Shown piece after piece: positions 1-5,785 of a stretch of DNA of 10,492 bases; the stretch's first letter is position 1, and each line of letters starts with the position of its first letter. The notes under the pieces were generated by a model that saw only the letters and a program-made list of their open reading frames with translations, was not told where the DNA came from and ran no database searches. This DNA is from CAIXZV01 sp037446495. Lineage in GTDB: Bacteria > Chloroflexota > Limnocylindria > Limnocylindrales > CSP1-4. The translations under genes and the position numbers were made by a program. The stretch is taken from contig JBBIIL010000087.1 in assembly GCA_037446495.1 (NCBI GenBank), forward strand, positions 1 to 10,492, given 5' to 3'.

Positions 1-547
1 CGACCTGGGCGAGGAGGGCAGCGAGCCCGGCGAAGACGAACGCGAGCGCGCCGAGGGAGGCCGCGTAGAGGACCGACCGGGTGGCCGGGACGCCGAAGGC
101 GGTGAGCCCGAGCGCGAACGCGGCCGTGGTGACGGCGATGGCGGCGGACGCGAGCGTGAGCCCCGCGAGCACCGGGACCTCGCGACCGACCCGCCCCGCG
201 AGGAGTGCCTCGAGCCGCCCGGACTCCTCCGCGGTCCGGGTCGCGAGCGCGACCAGGCTGATCCCGAGCAAGGGGAGGAGGAAGGCCGCGAGGAACCCGA
301 ACTCGTCGGCGATGATGCCGCCGAGGCTGTCGATCCCCTCGACCCGGCCATTGATCGCGACGAGGGCGTCGCCGGCGGTGGCGGCATGGGCGTAACTTTG
401 GATCTTCTCGGGGGTAGGGTAGAGGCCGGCGATGGACCCGGCCGTCCCGACCATCATCGCGATGAGCGCGAGCACCCAGACGAGCGTGCCGCGGCGGTGG
501 GTCCGCCACTCGACGCCGAGCATCGCCCGCAGGCCGGCCGCCCTCAT
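1..547 (-). CDS. ABC-2 type exporter permease, C-terminus off the left edge
   Basis: Translated on the minus strand from an ATG at 545-547, the frame stays open for 182 codons to the window edge, so the C-terminal part is missing. It begins MRAAGLRAMLGVEWRTHRRG and then shows hydrophobic stretches that look membrane spanning at about residues 22-43, 83-103, 124-150 and 156-182. The cytosolic N-terminus with a basic patch before the first helix, plus the partner ATPase upstream, match the permeases of the actinobacterial exporter of polyketide antibiotics (ABC-2) type, which would move a drug or lipid-like substrate out of the cell. Its ATG lies inside the ATPase stop codon (ATGA, 4-bp overlap), so translation is probably coupled. 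The substrate cannot be read from the sequence. Because the upstream ATPase is truncated, this permease may no longer be expressed or powered. Family level is fairly sure, substrate unknown. Confidence 0.8.
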   Translation of the reverse strand, partial: MRAAGLRAMLGVEWRTHRRGTLVWVLALIAMMVGTAGSIAGLYPTPEKIQSYAHAATAGDALVAINGRVEGIDSLGGIIADEFGFLAAFLLPLLGISLVALATRTAEESGRLEALLAGRVGREVPVLAGLTLASAAIAVTTAAFALGLTAFGVPATRSVLYAASLGALAFVFAGLAALLAQV

Positions 548-1362
548 CGGGGCGCCTCCACGGGCTCGCCGAGCTCGGTGGCGTCGAGTGGCGCCGCGTC
601 TCCGTAGGTGCGCAGGAAGAGCGCGTCCAGGCTCGGCGGCGTGACCGTGAGGGTGTGGATCAGTGCGGCGTGCAGCAGGCCGACGACCTCGTCGACGTGC
701 TCGGCGTCGATGGTGAACCGGCTGTCGACACGGCCGTCGAGCCGCTCGGACGCGTACTCCGCGACCCCAGCCGCGTCCTCCAGTCCGTCCGGGGCGTCGA
801 CCGTCACGGCGTGGACGTGGGTGCGGGTGTGGCGCCGCAGGTCCGCGAGGGAGCCGCTGGTCACGGTGCGGCCCCGGCGGATGATCGTCACCCGGTCGGC
901 GAGGGCCTCGACCTCGTCGAGGATGTGGCTCGACAGGAGGATCGTGCAGCCTTCCCTGCGCCGCTCGCGGACGACCTCCTGGAAGGCCTGCTCCATGAGC
1001 GGGTCGAGCCCCGACGTGGGCTCGTCGAGGACGAGCAGGTCGGCGTCGGCGGCGAGGGCGGCGATGAGCGCGACCTTCTGCCGGTTTCCCTTCGAGTAGT
1101 CGCGGACCCGCTTGGTCGGGTCGAGGTCGAACCGCTCGATGAGCGCCGCCCGGCGTGCCTCATTGAGCCCGCCGTGTGTCGCGCCGAGGACGTCGAGACA
1201 CTGGCCGCCGGTCAGGCCCGACCAGAGCGCGACCTCGCCCGCGACGTACGCGAGCCGGTCGTGGAGCGCCGCGGCCTGGCGCCACGGGTCGCCGCCGAAG
1301 AGCTCCGCGTGGCCGCCGCTGGCGCGGATGAGGCCGAGGACGATCCGGATCGTCGTCGACTT
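544..1362 (-). pseudogene. ABC exporter ATPase, 5'-truncated inside Walker A
   Basis: From 1362 down to the stop at 544 the frame encodes about 272 residues of a DrrA-like ABC ATPase. Visible motifs: the end of Walker A (KSTTIR), the family-typical signature YSKGNRQKV in place of LSGGQ, Walker B with D-loop LLVLDEPTSGLDP, and the H-loop LLSSHILDEVEALADR, followed by a roughly 110-residue C-terminal extension. About 40 N-terminal residues are missing, including the glycines of the nucleotide-binding loop (GPNGAG before KST). Directly upstream of KSTT the frame reads terminase-like sequence instead. No ATG, GTG or TTG occurs in this frame from 1500 down to the ATG at 996, so only a fragment lacking Walker A and the signature could start normally. 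The stop overlaps the permease start by 4 bp. Almost certainly non-functional as it stands, unless the join is an assembly error. Confidence 0.85.
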
Positions 1363-1897
1363 CCACTCGAGGACGCCCCAGCCGAGGGTCGGGTACTCGC
1401 CCCCACGACGCCACCTCGCGCAGGTGCGCGTACCGGGACGGGCGCGTCTCGGGGGCCGCGGTGGGTTGGCGGACCGCCTGCACGAGGCGGATGCCCATGC
1501 GCTGGCGCGCGGCGGGCGTCAGGCCGAGCTCGCCCTCGAGCCGCCCGATGGACGCCTCGAGCCGGAGCGCGTGGTCGGCGAGCGGGTTGACGCGGATCTG
1601 GCCGGTGGATCCCTTGACGACGAGCGCCCTGGCCACGACCTCCATCGAGCGCGCGTGCTCGTCGTACATCCCGAACAGGCGCCGGATCGCGGGCGCGTCG
1701 ACCTCGGCCGCGAGGGTGGCCACCTCCGAGCGCCAGTAGGCGCGCCAGGCGGCGCGGGTCTGCGGCCGCCACTCGGCGCTCGCCGGCGGGACGCGCGTGG
1801 GCCGCGGGTCCACGGGCTCGGCGGGCCTCGGCTGGGCCTTGGCGCGGTGGCCGAGCAGCGCCTCGGGGTCCTTGGGGAGCGGGCCGCGCCTACCCAC
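1160..1897 (-). CDS. Phage terminase small subunit, P27-like, with a chimeric C-terminus
   Basis: The protein starts at GTG 1895-1897 (an in-frame stop lies four codons upstream, so no earlier start is possible) with MGRRGPLPKDPEALLGHRAK, the usual opening of P27-family small terminases. Residues 40-140 are helical, with ATLAAEVDAPAIRRLFGMYD and later SIGRLEGELGLTPAARQRMG, matching that family. Small terminases recognise phage DNA and load the packaging motor onto it. Genuine phage sequence runs to about residue 178 (base 1363). The remaining ~67 residues, to the stop at 1160, are a proline/arginine-rich shadow of the ABC ATPase gene read in the wrong frame, so the real C-terminus and stop are lost or altered. 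Family members are usually about 150-180 residues. It lies divergently from the promoter at 1918-1946, with a weak ribosome site. Large subunit, portal and capsid genes are absent from the window. Confidence 0.8.
   Translation of the reverse strand: MGRRGPLPKDPEALLGHRAKAQPRPAEPVDPRPTRVPPASAEWRPQTRAAWRAYWRSEVATLAAEVDAPAIRRLFGMYDEHARSMEVVARALVVKGSTGQIRVNPLADHALRLEASIGRLEGELGLTPAARQRMGIRLVQAVRQPTAAPETRPSRYAHLREVASWGRVPDPRLGRPRVEVDDDPDRPRPHPRQRRPRGALRRRPVAPGRGAPRPARVRRGRGRALVGPDRRPVSRRPRRDTRRAQ
1363..1406 (-). pseudogene. Terminase large subunit stub (first ~14 residues)
   Basis: In the same frame as the downstream ATPase, bases 1395-1363 read YPTLGWGVLEW, which resembles the start of actinophage-type terminase large subunits (a GW..LDWIE pattern near residue 5-15, from memory of the family). 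The position, directly after the small terminase, is where the large subunit belongs. No start codon precedes it in this frame. However, a GTG at 1404-1406 would enter the frame if the run of five C (plus strand, 1400-1404) had six, giving VGGEYPTLGW. A one-base indel or a sequencing error there is therefore likely. The gene is cut at 1362/1363, where ATPase sequence begins. The ~500-residue remainder is not in the window. Confidence 0.5.
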
Positions 1898-1917
1898 GGG
1901 TCGCGCTCACATCACGC

Positions 1918-1946
1918 TTGACAATATGGCCGATAGCGTGTAGATT
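1918..1946 (+). promoter_or_regulatory. Sigma70-type promoter, TTGACA-17-TAGATT
   Basis: A perfect -35 hexamer TTGACA at 1918-1923 is followed after exactly 17 bases by TAGATT (four of six consensus bases) at 1941-1946. It lies 37 bases before the ATG of the 75-aa gene, giving a short leader with an AGGAG ribosome site. The surrounding AT-richer patch stands out from the GC-rich background. A short broken inverted repeat (GTGT at 1938-1941, ACAC at 1951-1954) overlaps the -10 and start region and could bind a repressor. It points away from the terminase, so it would serve the small plus-strand regulator operon rather than late genes. Confidence 0.65.
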
Positions 1947-1982
1947 ACGGACACACCGAGCGACACGGAAGGAGCCACCAGG

Positions 1983-2210
1983 ATGACGAGCGAGACGATC
2001 ACCGAGAAGCCGGTCCATCGGCACGACCTCGGCATCACGATCAGCGCGGGCGACCTGGAGGCGGGGCAGCTCGCGGCGCTGCGCGCGATCCTCGAGCGGG
2101 AGGTCGGGGCACTCGTCGAGCGCGTGAACGCCGAGACGGCAGCGGTGACCGGCACCGAGGTCGGCTGGTACGTCAGCTACGACGGCAGCCGCGAGTGCGG
2201 CGAGCACTGA
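1983..2210 (+). CDS. Small acidic phage protein of unknown function (75 aa)
   Basis: ATG at 1983 is preceded by GGAAGGAG, about 9 bases away, and by a good promoter at 1918-1946, so expression is well supported. The product begins MTSETITEKPVHRHDLGITI, carries a helical middle (LAALRAILEREVGALVERVN) and ends GWYVSYDGSRECGEH. I do not recognise a family. It has no signal peptide or membrane segment and only one cysteine, near the C-terminus. It is followed after 3 bases by an HTH gene, so the two form an operon running opposite to the late genes. That layout resembles small control genes carried within phage morphogenesis regions, but a role in regulation is only inferred from the neighbour. 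Confidence 0.7.
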   Translation: MTSETITEKPVHRHDLGITISAGDLEAGQLAALRAILEREVGALVERVNAETAAVTGTEVGWYVSYDGSRECGEH

Positions 2211-2213
2211 CCC

Positions 2214-2417
2214 ATGCTCACGCTCGCCGAGGCGGCCCTCCGGCTCGGGCGGTCGCCCTCGACTCTCCGGCACCAGGTCAAGGCCGGCCGTCTGCGCGCC
2301 CGGCTCGTGGGCAAGACGTGGGTCGTCTCCGAGCGGGAGGTCGAGCGCTACCGCGCGGACAGCCTCGGCAAGCCCGGCCGCCCTAGCCACCGGCCCGCTC
2401 CGCCTTCCGGCCGGTGA
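2214..2417 (+). CDS. MerR/excisionase-like helix-turn-helix protein (67 aa)
   Basis: The ATG lies 3 bases after the stop of the 75-aa gene, with no strong ribosome site of its own, suggesting translational coupling. Residues 1-47 read LTLAEAALRLGRSPSTLRHQ, then VKAGRLRARLVGKTWVVSERE. This is the winged HTH pattern of the HTH_17 / excisionase-type DNA-binding proteins: helix-turn-helix, KAGRL hairpin, wing, and the V...VERY helix. Such proteins act as recombination directionality factors or small regulators in phages and plasmids. The tail is proline/arginine rich and disordered. Its last 35 bases overlap convergently with the end of the methyltransferase gene. No integrase is seen in the window, so an excisionase role is unproven; a transcription factor is equally possible. 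Confidence 0.75.
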   Translation: MLTLAEAALRLGRSPSTLRHQVKAGRLRARLVGKTWVVSEREVERYRADSLGKPGRPSHRPAPPSGR

Positions 2418-3732
2418 AGGCCTCCCAGCGCTCGACGATGACGTCGCAGTAGGGCGGGTCGATCTCCATCAGGTAGCCGCGGCGCCCGGTCTGCTCGGCC
2501 GCGATCAGCGTGGAGCCGGAACCGCCGAACAGGTCGAGCACCGCCTCGCCCGGGCGCGAGGAGTACTCGATCGCGCGCCGCGCGAGCTCGACCGGCTTCT
2601 CGGTCAGGTGGACCATGGCGTTCGGGCTGACCTTCTTGACCGGCCACACGTCCTGCGCGTTGGGCGGGCCGAAGAAGCGGTGGGCGGCGCCCTCGCGCCA
2701 GCCGTAGAAGCACCACTCGTGGTTGCCCATGAAGTCCTTGCGCGTGAGGACCGGGTGCTCCTTGACCCAGATGACCGCCTGGGAGAAGTACAGGCCGTGG
2801 GCGCGGAAGGCGGGCGGGTAGCTCGCGACGTTCGCGTAGCCGCCCCAGACGTAGAAGCCGGCGCCCGGCGACATCACCCGGGCGGCGTTCCCGAACCACG
2901 CGTCGAGCAGCGCCGCGAAGGTCTCGTCGGACACGAAGTCGTTCTCGAGCGGGCGGTCCTTGGGGCGCATCTTGCGGGTCGTCGGAGCCGCCTTCTCCGG
3001 GTGCCGGGCGAGGTCGAGCGCCTGGTGGTGGGTGGCGGGCGCGCTGAACGACGAGAGGCCCGCGGCGATCGCGTTGTTGCTGCGTGGCTCGACCTTCACG
3101 TTGTAGGGCGGGTCGGTGTTGAGGAGAGCGATGGCCGCGCCGTCGAGCAGGCGGTCGAGGTCGTCGCGGCTGCCCGAGTCCCCGCACAGCAGGCGGTGGT
3201 CCCCGAGCACCCAGATGTCGCCCCGCTTCGTCGTCGCTTCGTCGGGCGGCTCGGGCACGTCGTCGGGGTCGGTCAGCCCGGGCTTCTCGATCTGGCTGGC
3301 GAGGTCCGCCAGGAGTGCCGCCAGCCCCTCGTCGTCGACCGCGACCTCGGCGAGCAGCTCGCGCAGGCGCTCGTCGTCCTGGTCGGCCATGGCCGCGATC
3401 GGGTCGAGGGTCGCGAGGACCAGGGCCTCCTCCTCGGGCGAGAGGTCGACGTACAGCGCGGGGACCGAGGGCTCGTTGCGGGAGAGCGCCTCCTCGATCC
3501 GCGCGTGGCCGTCCACGACGTTCCCGGTCGTGCGGTTGACGATCACCTGCTGGACCCAGCCGACCGTGTCGAGGGCGCCCCGGAGCGCCTTCCGCTGGGC
3601 GGCCGGGTGCGTGCGCCAGTTGCGCGGGTTGGCGGCGAGCTCGCCGGGCGCCTCCTCGCCGGACCCGAGGATGCGGTTGCGCCACCTCCCGAGCGGGCGC
3701 GCCGGGGCGGGCGCGGTGGTCGTGGTGGCCAC
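2383..3732 (-). CDS. ParB-like domain fused to a DNA methyltransferase
   Basis: The start chosen is GTG 3730-3732, preceded by GGTGAG about 8 bases upstream and 8 bases after the HNH stop, giving 449 residues; a longer reading to 4203 overlaps the HNH gene and is a shadow. Residues about 33-115 form a ParB/Srx-like domain (NPRNWRTHP, then VDGHARIEEAL, the ParB-type G.AR core). Residues about 170-445 form an amino-methyltransferase: catalytic DPPY at 207-210 precedes the AdoMet-binding LDLFGGSGST at 399-408, the beta-class order, and the C-terminus has the usual ID.PYCDVIVERWE helix. It should methylate adenine N6 or cytosine N4, perhaps protecting phage DNA; the target site is unknown. This two-domain arrangement is familiar in actinophages. 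All key motifs are intact and no cognate nuclease of restriction type is adjacent apart from the HNH protein. Confidence 0.85.
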   Translation of the reverse strand: MATTTTAPAPARPLGRWRNRILGSGEEAPGELAANPRNWRTHPAAQRKALRGALDTVGWVQQVIVNRTTGNVVDGHARIEEALSRNEPSVPALYVDLSPEEEALVLATLDPIAAMADQDDERLRELLAEVAVDDEGLAALLADLASQIEKPGLTDPDDVPEPPDEATTKRGDIWVLGDHRLLCGDSGSRDDLDRLLDGAAIALLNTDPPYNVKVEPRSNNAIAAGLSSFSAPATHHQALDLARHPEKAAPTTRKMRPKDRPLENDFVSDETFAALLDAWFGNAARVMSPGAGFYVWGGYANVASYPPAFRAHGLYFSQAVIWVKEHPVLTRKDFMGNHEWCFYGWREGAAHRFFGPPNAQDVWPVKKVSPNAMVHLTEKPVELARRAIEYSSRPGEAVLDLFGGSGSTLIAAEQTGRRGYLMEIDPPYCDVIVERWEAFTGRKAERAGG

Positions 3733-3740
3733 GCGCGGGC

Positions 3741-4181
3741 TCACCGCGGCACGTAGGCGATCGTGGGCGCCCGTGGGCCGTCCTCGCGGGACTCGCCATC
3801 GGTCTCCGAAAAAACGCGGAAACCCGGGCGGACCCCGGATTGCCGGGCGCGGGTCAACGCCCCTGGCGTGCCGTCCGGGATGCCTCCCCACCCCCTGTCC
3901 TTCGCGCGCTCGTTGCAGGACCGGCACGAGGCGACCCACCCTGCCGAGGAGTCGCCGTCCACCCGATGGGCGGCGACCATCCCGGCCGCCTCCCGGAGGA
4001 CGGTGCCGCACCCGTATGCGCAGGGCAGGGGCAGCATCGAGACGAGCACTCGCCGGGCTGCCTGGTGGTCGTACCCGTACCCTCGACTGGCAGTCGTCCC
4101 GCGCCGGCGCTCGCACGCCTTGCACGGCGTGCCCGACAGGACGCGGGCGGGCGGGTGCCCGTTGTCGCAGGTGCGGATCAC
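3741..4181 (-). CDS. Phage HNH endonuclease
   Basis: The start is GTG 4179-4181, overlapping the stop of the holin-like gene as GTGA. The 146-residue product has an N-terminal cysteine pair (C20, C23), a conserved RGYGYDHQAARR segment, a second pair (C54, C58) and the HNH core MVAAHRVDGD followed by CRSCNERAKDRG, with H72, D75 and N90 as likely catalytic residues and C86/C89 completing a zinc site. The last ~45 residues are low-complexity. Phage HNH proteins next to small terminases often assist DNA packaging by nicking at the terminase cleavage site. Here the methyltransferase gene lies between HNH and terminase, so the partnership is likely but not certain. The first histidine is preceded by alanine, as in many actinophage homologues. 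Confidence 0.8.
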   Translation of the reverse strand: MIRTCDNGHPPARVLSGTPCKACERRRGTTASRGYGYDHQAARRVLVSMLPLPCAYGCGTVLREAAGMVAAHRVDGDSSAGWVASCRSCNERAKDRGWGGIPDGTPGALTRARQSGVRPGFRVFSETDGESREDGPRAPTIAYVPR

Positions 4182-4399
4182 GCGCTCGTCTGCTTCGCTG
4201 CAAGGCGCGCCGCTGCGGCGCCGCCCTTCGCGACCTGAAGGCCGTCGTTGGCGGCGACCAGGGCGAGCACGGCGAACACGGCGCCGTTGAGCGCCGCCAC
4301 CTGGTCGCCCGTGAGCGACACGATGTTCGCGAGGACGACCGCGTTGAGGACCGCCGCCACGGCGCCGGTCCAGAGGGTGAGCGAGCGGCCGAGGATCAC
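4178..4399 (-). CDS. Small two-helix membrane protein, probable holin
   Basis: The start is GTG 4397-4399 with a strong AGGAG site 7 bases upstream, 10 bases after the endolysin stop. The 73-residue product has two hydrophobic stretches, about residues 8-29 (LWTGAVAAVLNAVVLANIV) and 36-50 (LNGAVFAVLALVAAN), joined by a short polar turn, then a basic, alanine-rich tail (GGAAAARLAAKQ). Size, two-helix topology with charged tail, and position right after an endolysin fit a phage holin, which makes inner-membrane holes so that the endolysin reaches the cell wall. No sequence signature beyond this is decisive. The stop overlaps the HNH start by 4 bp. Confidence 0.65.
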   Translation of the reverse strand: MILGRSLTLWTGAVAAVLNAVVLANIVSLTGDQVAALNGAVFAVLALVAANDGLQVAKGGAAAARLAAKQTSA

Positions 4400-4409
4400 A
4401 GGCGTCTCC

Positions 4410-5123
4410 TCACTTCACCCGGACGACGTCGCCGGGGTGGATCAGGCCGGGGTTGGCGCGGTACCTCGCGTTCTCGGGAAAGGCGAGGAGGGCGGCGAGG
4501 GTCAGCCCGTGCATCGAGGCGATGCCACTCAAGGTGTCGCCCGCCTTCACGGTCACGGTCGTGATCGGCGGGCGCAGAATCGCGTTCGCCCGGTCGATCA
4601 CGCGCCGCATGTACGCCTCGCGCGTCGAAGCGGGCCAGGGGTCGGAGGCCCTGCTCACGCTGTTGACGTCGGCGTGGGCCAGGACGTGCGCCCGGTCCAC
4701 CGGGATGCCGGTGGCTCTGTGCGCGGCGGCGAGCAGCTGGGCGACGGCCTCGAACTGCGCCGCGGTGAACGGCTGCGGCCCGGCGCCGCAGACCTCGACC
4801 GACTCGAAGACGAGCTCGTTGAAGTTGACCCCGGCGACCATGTGCGCCTGCGCCAGGGCGTCCGGGTGCGCCACGTCGCCCTGCGACCACGCGGCGTACT
4901 TGAGCGGGTCGACGGCCCGGACGACGGTGCCGTCCTTGCCGACGTAGGCGGTGGCGCTCGGGCCCATCGACCTCGCCCGGTTGGCGTAGTCGCGCTCGTC
5001 CATCGGCCCCGCCTTGGCGTTGGCCGTCTGGTGGAGGACGGCGAGGACAGTCGGCTTGCGCCGGCGGGCTGCGCCGCGGGTCGGGTAGCCGTAGGCCCTG
5101 TTGGTCAGCGGCGCGGTGATCAT
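4410..5123 (-). CDS. Endolysin: N-acetylmuramoyl-L-alanine amidase with C-terminal LysM
   Basis: The 237-residue protein starts at ATG 5121-5123, with AGAGGG just upstream. Residues about 22-180 form an amidase_2/PGRP-type domain: the zinc histidine in VLAVLHQTANA (H31), a substrate-groove segment ATAYVGKDGTVVRAVDP, and AHVLAHADVNSVSRASDPWP providing H150 and D161 as the other likely zinc ligands. Residues about 188-237 form one LysM repeat (VTVKAGDTLSGIASMHGLTL to HPGDVVRVK) that binds peptidoglycan. It would cut the bond between MurNAc and the stem peptide during lysis. No signal peptide is present, which suits a holin-dependent endolysin. It sits between two membrane-associated genes in a tight cassette (10-base gaps on each side). 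Catalytic residues look intact, so the enzyme could still work. Confidence 0.88.
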   Translation of the reverse strand: MITAPLTNRAYGYPTRGAARRRKPTVLAVLHQTANAKAGPMDERDYANRARSMGPSATAYVGKDGTVVRAVDPLKYAAWSQGDVAHPDALAQAHMVAGVNFNELVFESVEVCGAGPQPFTAAQFEAVAQLLAAAHRATGIPVDRAHVLAHADVNSVSRASDPWPASTREAYMRRVIDRANAILRPPITTVTVKAGDTLSGIASMHGLTLAALLAFPENARYRANPGLIHPGDVVRVK

Positions 5124-5133
5124 CAGACCCTCT

Positions 5134-5478
5134 TCACGGCAGGCTCGGGTTCATGGCCCTGCCGACCGCGGCGAGGACCTGCAGCGCGACGGCGATGAGG
5201 CTGATGAGCGACGCGCCGAGCGCCCAGCGGGCGAGGACGAGCGCGCCGTCGGCGCGGTTCTGCCAGGCGAGCATCCGGTCGAGGTCCCGGTCGTGCCCGT
5301 CGAGGCGGGCGTAGATGGAATCGGCGCTGCGCTGCATGGCCGCCCGGCGCTCGACGCCGAGCGCCTGGTCCCGCGCGATGGCGTCGACCGCTGCCTTGAG
5401 CCCCCGGATGTCCTCCCGCATCTCGAGCAGCAGCTCGCGCTGCGTGATGCCCGTGGACGCGGGCTCGTCGCCGCTCAC
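5134..5478 (-). CDS. XhlA-like coiled-coil/TM lysis protein (114 aa)
   Basis: The start chosen is GTG 5476-5478, because it overlaps the stop of the preceding micro-ORF (GTGA) and because the degenerate second copy at 9580 keeps the same GTGAGC start; a much longer upstream reading runs antisense through the secreted-protein gene and is rejected. The 114-residue product has an N-terminal amphipathic helix (LLLEMREDIRGLKAAVDAIA), a heptad-like region to about residue 75, then one hydrophobic segment at about 81-105 (LVLARWALGASLISLIAVAL) and a short tail. This matches the haemolysin XhlA / phage holin-partner plan: a peripheral coiled coil anchored by one C-terminal helix. Placed directly before the endolysin, it probably helps lysis. 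Exact family membership was judged by architecture only. Confidence 0.65.
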   Translation of the reverse strand: MSGDEPASTGITQRELLLEMREDIRGLKAAVDAIARDQALGVERRAAMQRSADSIYARLDGHDRDLDRMLAWQNRADGALVLARWALGASLISLIAVALQVLAAVGRAMNPSLP

Positions 5479-5564
5479 GGGGCGGTGACGGCGCGGGCGT
5501 ACCCGGGGTCGCAACAGGCCTGGGGGCCCGGGAGCCGGTGTGGATCGGACCAGCGCGCCGTCAT
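5475..5564 (-). CDS. Micro-ORF copy 1 (29 aa) in the 78-bp repeat
   Basis: On the minus strand an ATG at 5562-5564 opens a 29-codon frame, MTARWSDP, then ACCDPGYARAV, ending TAP. Its stop overlaps the start of the lysis coiled-coil gene by 4 bp (GTGA), the same spacing used elsewhere in this phage operon, which argues that it is a real small phage gene. The first 26 codons coincide with the 78-bp direct repeat. It has an adjacent cysteine pair and no membrane segment. The ribosome site is poor (GGGG next to the ATG). I do not recognise it. It may equally be a chance frame in a structured repeat. Confidence 0.4.
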   Translation of the reverse strand: MTARWSDPHRLPGPQACCDPGYARAVTAP

Positions 5565-5565
5565 G
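5488..5565. repeat. 78-bp perfect direct repeat, copy 1
   Basis: Bases 5488-5565 are identical to 6757-6834, an offset of 1269. The unit starts ACGGCGCG and ends CGCGCCGT followed by CATG, so its ends are inverted repeats. In this copy the inverted ends extend to 10 bp (5486-5495 with 5554-5563). The inside is very GC-rich and could fold as one long hairpin or cruciform. It lies between the lysis cassette and the secreted PxKF gene, with the second copy on the far side of that gene. Confidence 0.9.
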
Positions 5566-5602
5566 CCCCGAATCGTGACCGGGGCGGGCCTCGGTTCCTA
5601 GC

Positions 5603-5622
5603 TGGCCGATTGGGCCATGCGT
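5603..5622. repeat. TGGCC-N5-GGCCA motif, copy 1
   Basis: Twenty bases reading TGGCCGATTGGGCCATGCGT contain 5-bp inverted arms around GATTG. The same motif occurs at 6872-6891 with one change in the loop. Both lie exactly 37 bases beyond the end of their 78-bp repeat, and the bases between are not conserved. The symmetry suggests a protein binding site or small hairpin; on the minus strand it would sit upstream of the micro-ORF. Confidence 0.6.
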
Positions 5623-5672
5623 CGGCAGGCCGGAGGCCTCTTGCGCGGCCTGTCGGCGACCGCCATCGTGAC

Positions 5673-5686
5673 CCCCGATCGCGGGG
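5673..5686. other. Short hairpin upstream of the secreted-protein gene
   Basis: CCCCG at 5673-5677 and CGGGG at 5682-5686 pair around the loop ATCG. It lies about 100 bases before the ATG of the PxKF gene. It could be part of the leader or promoter region. No convincing -35/-10 pair was found between 5623 and 5785, so the promoter of that gene remains unplaced. Confidence 0.25.
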
Positions 5687-5785
5687 AGCGATGACGCGCG
5701 GCCCGCACACCAGCCGCCTCGGGCCGCGCCGAGCCACCGGCGGCGCCTTGGCCCCGCGAGCGCGGCGTCCCGAGGGGAGCGTGCC

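Noticed and set aside
81..1921. Plus-strand frames opposite the ABC and small-terminase genes
   Set aside because: The minus strand encodes recognisable ABC and terminase motifs over the same bases.
2383..4203. A 606-residue version of the methyltransferase
   Set aside because: Its first ~157 codons are an out-of-frame reading of the HNH gene; the GTG at 3732 has a ribosome site and follows the HNH stop by 8 bases.
2608..5198. Long plus-strand frames opposite the methyltransferase, HNH and endolysin genes
   Set aside because: Low-complexity R/G/A/V-rich translations with no motifs, typical antisense shadows in GC-rich DNA.
5488..5565. The 78-bp repeat as a tRNA gene or tRNA-derived att site
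   Set aside because: The length is right and the ends pair, but no anticodon arm, no GGTTCGA-type T-arm and no CCA end can be placed.
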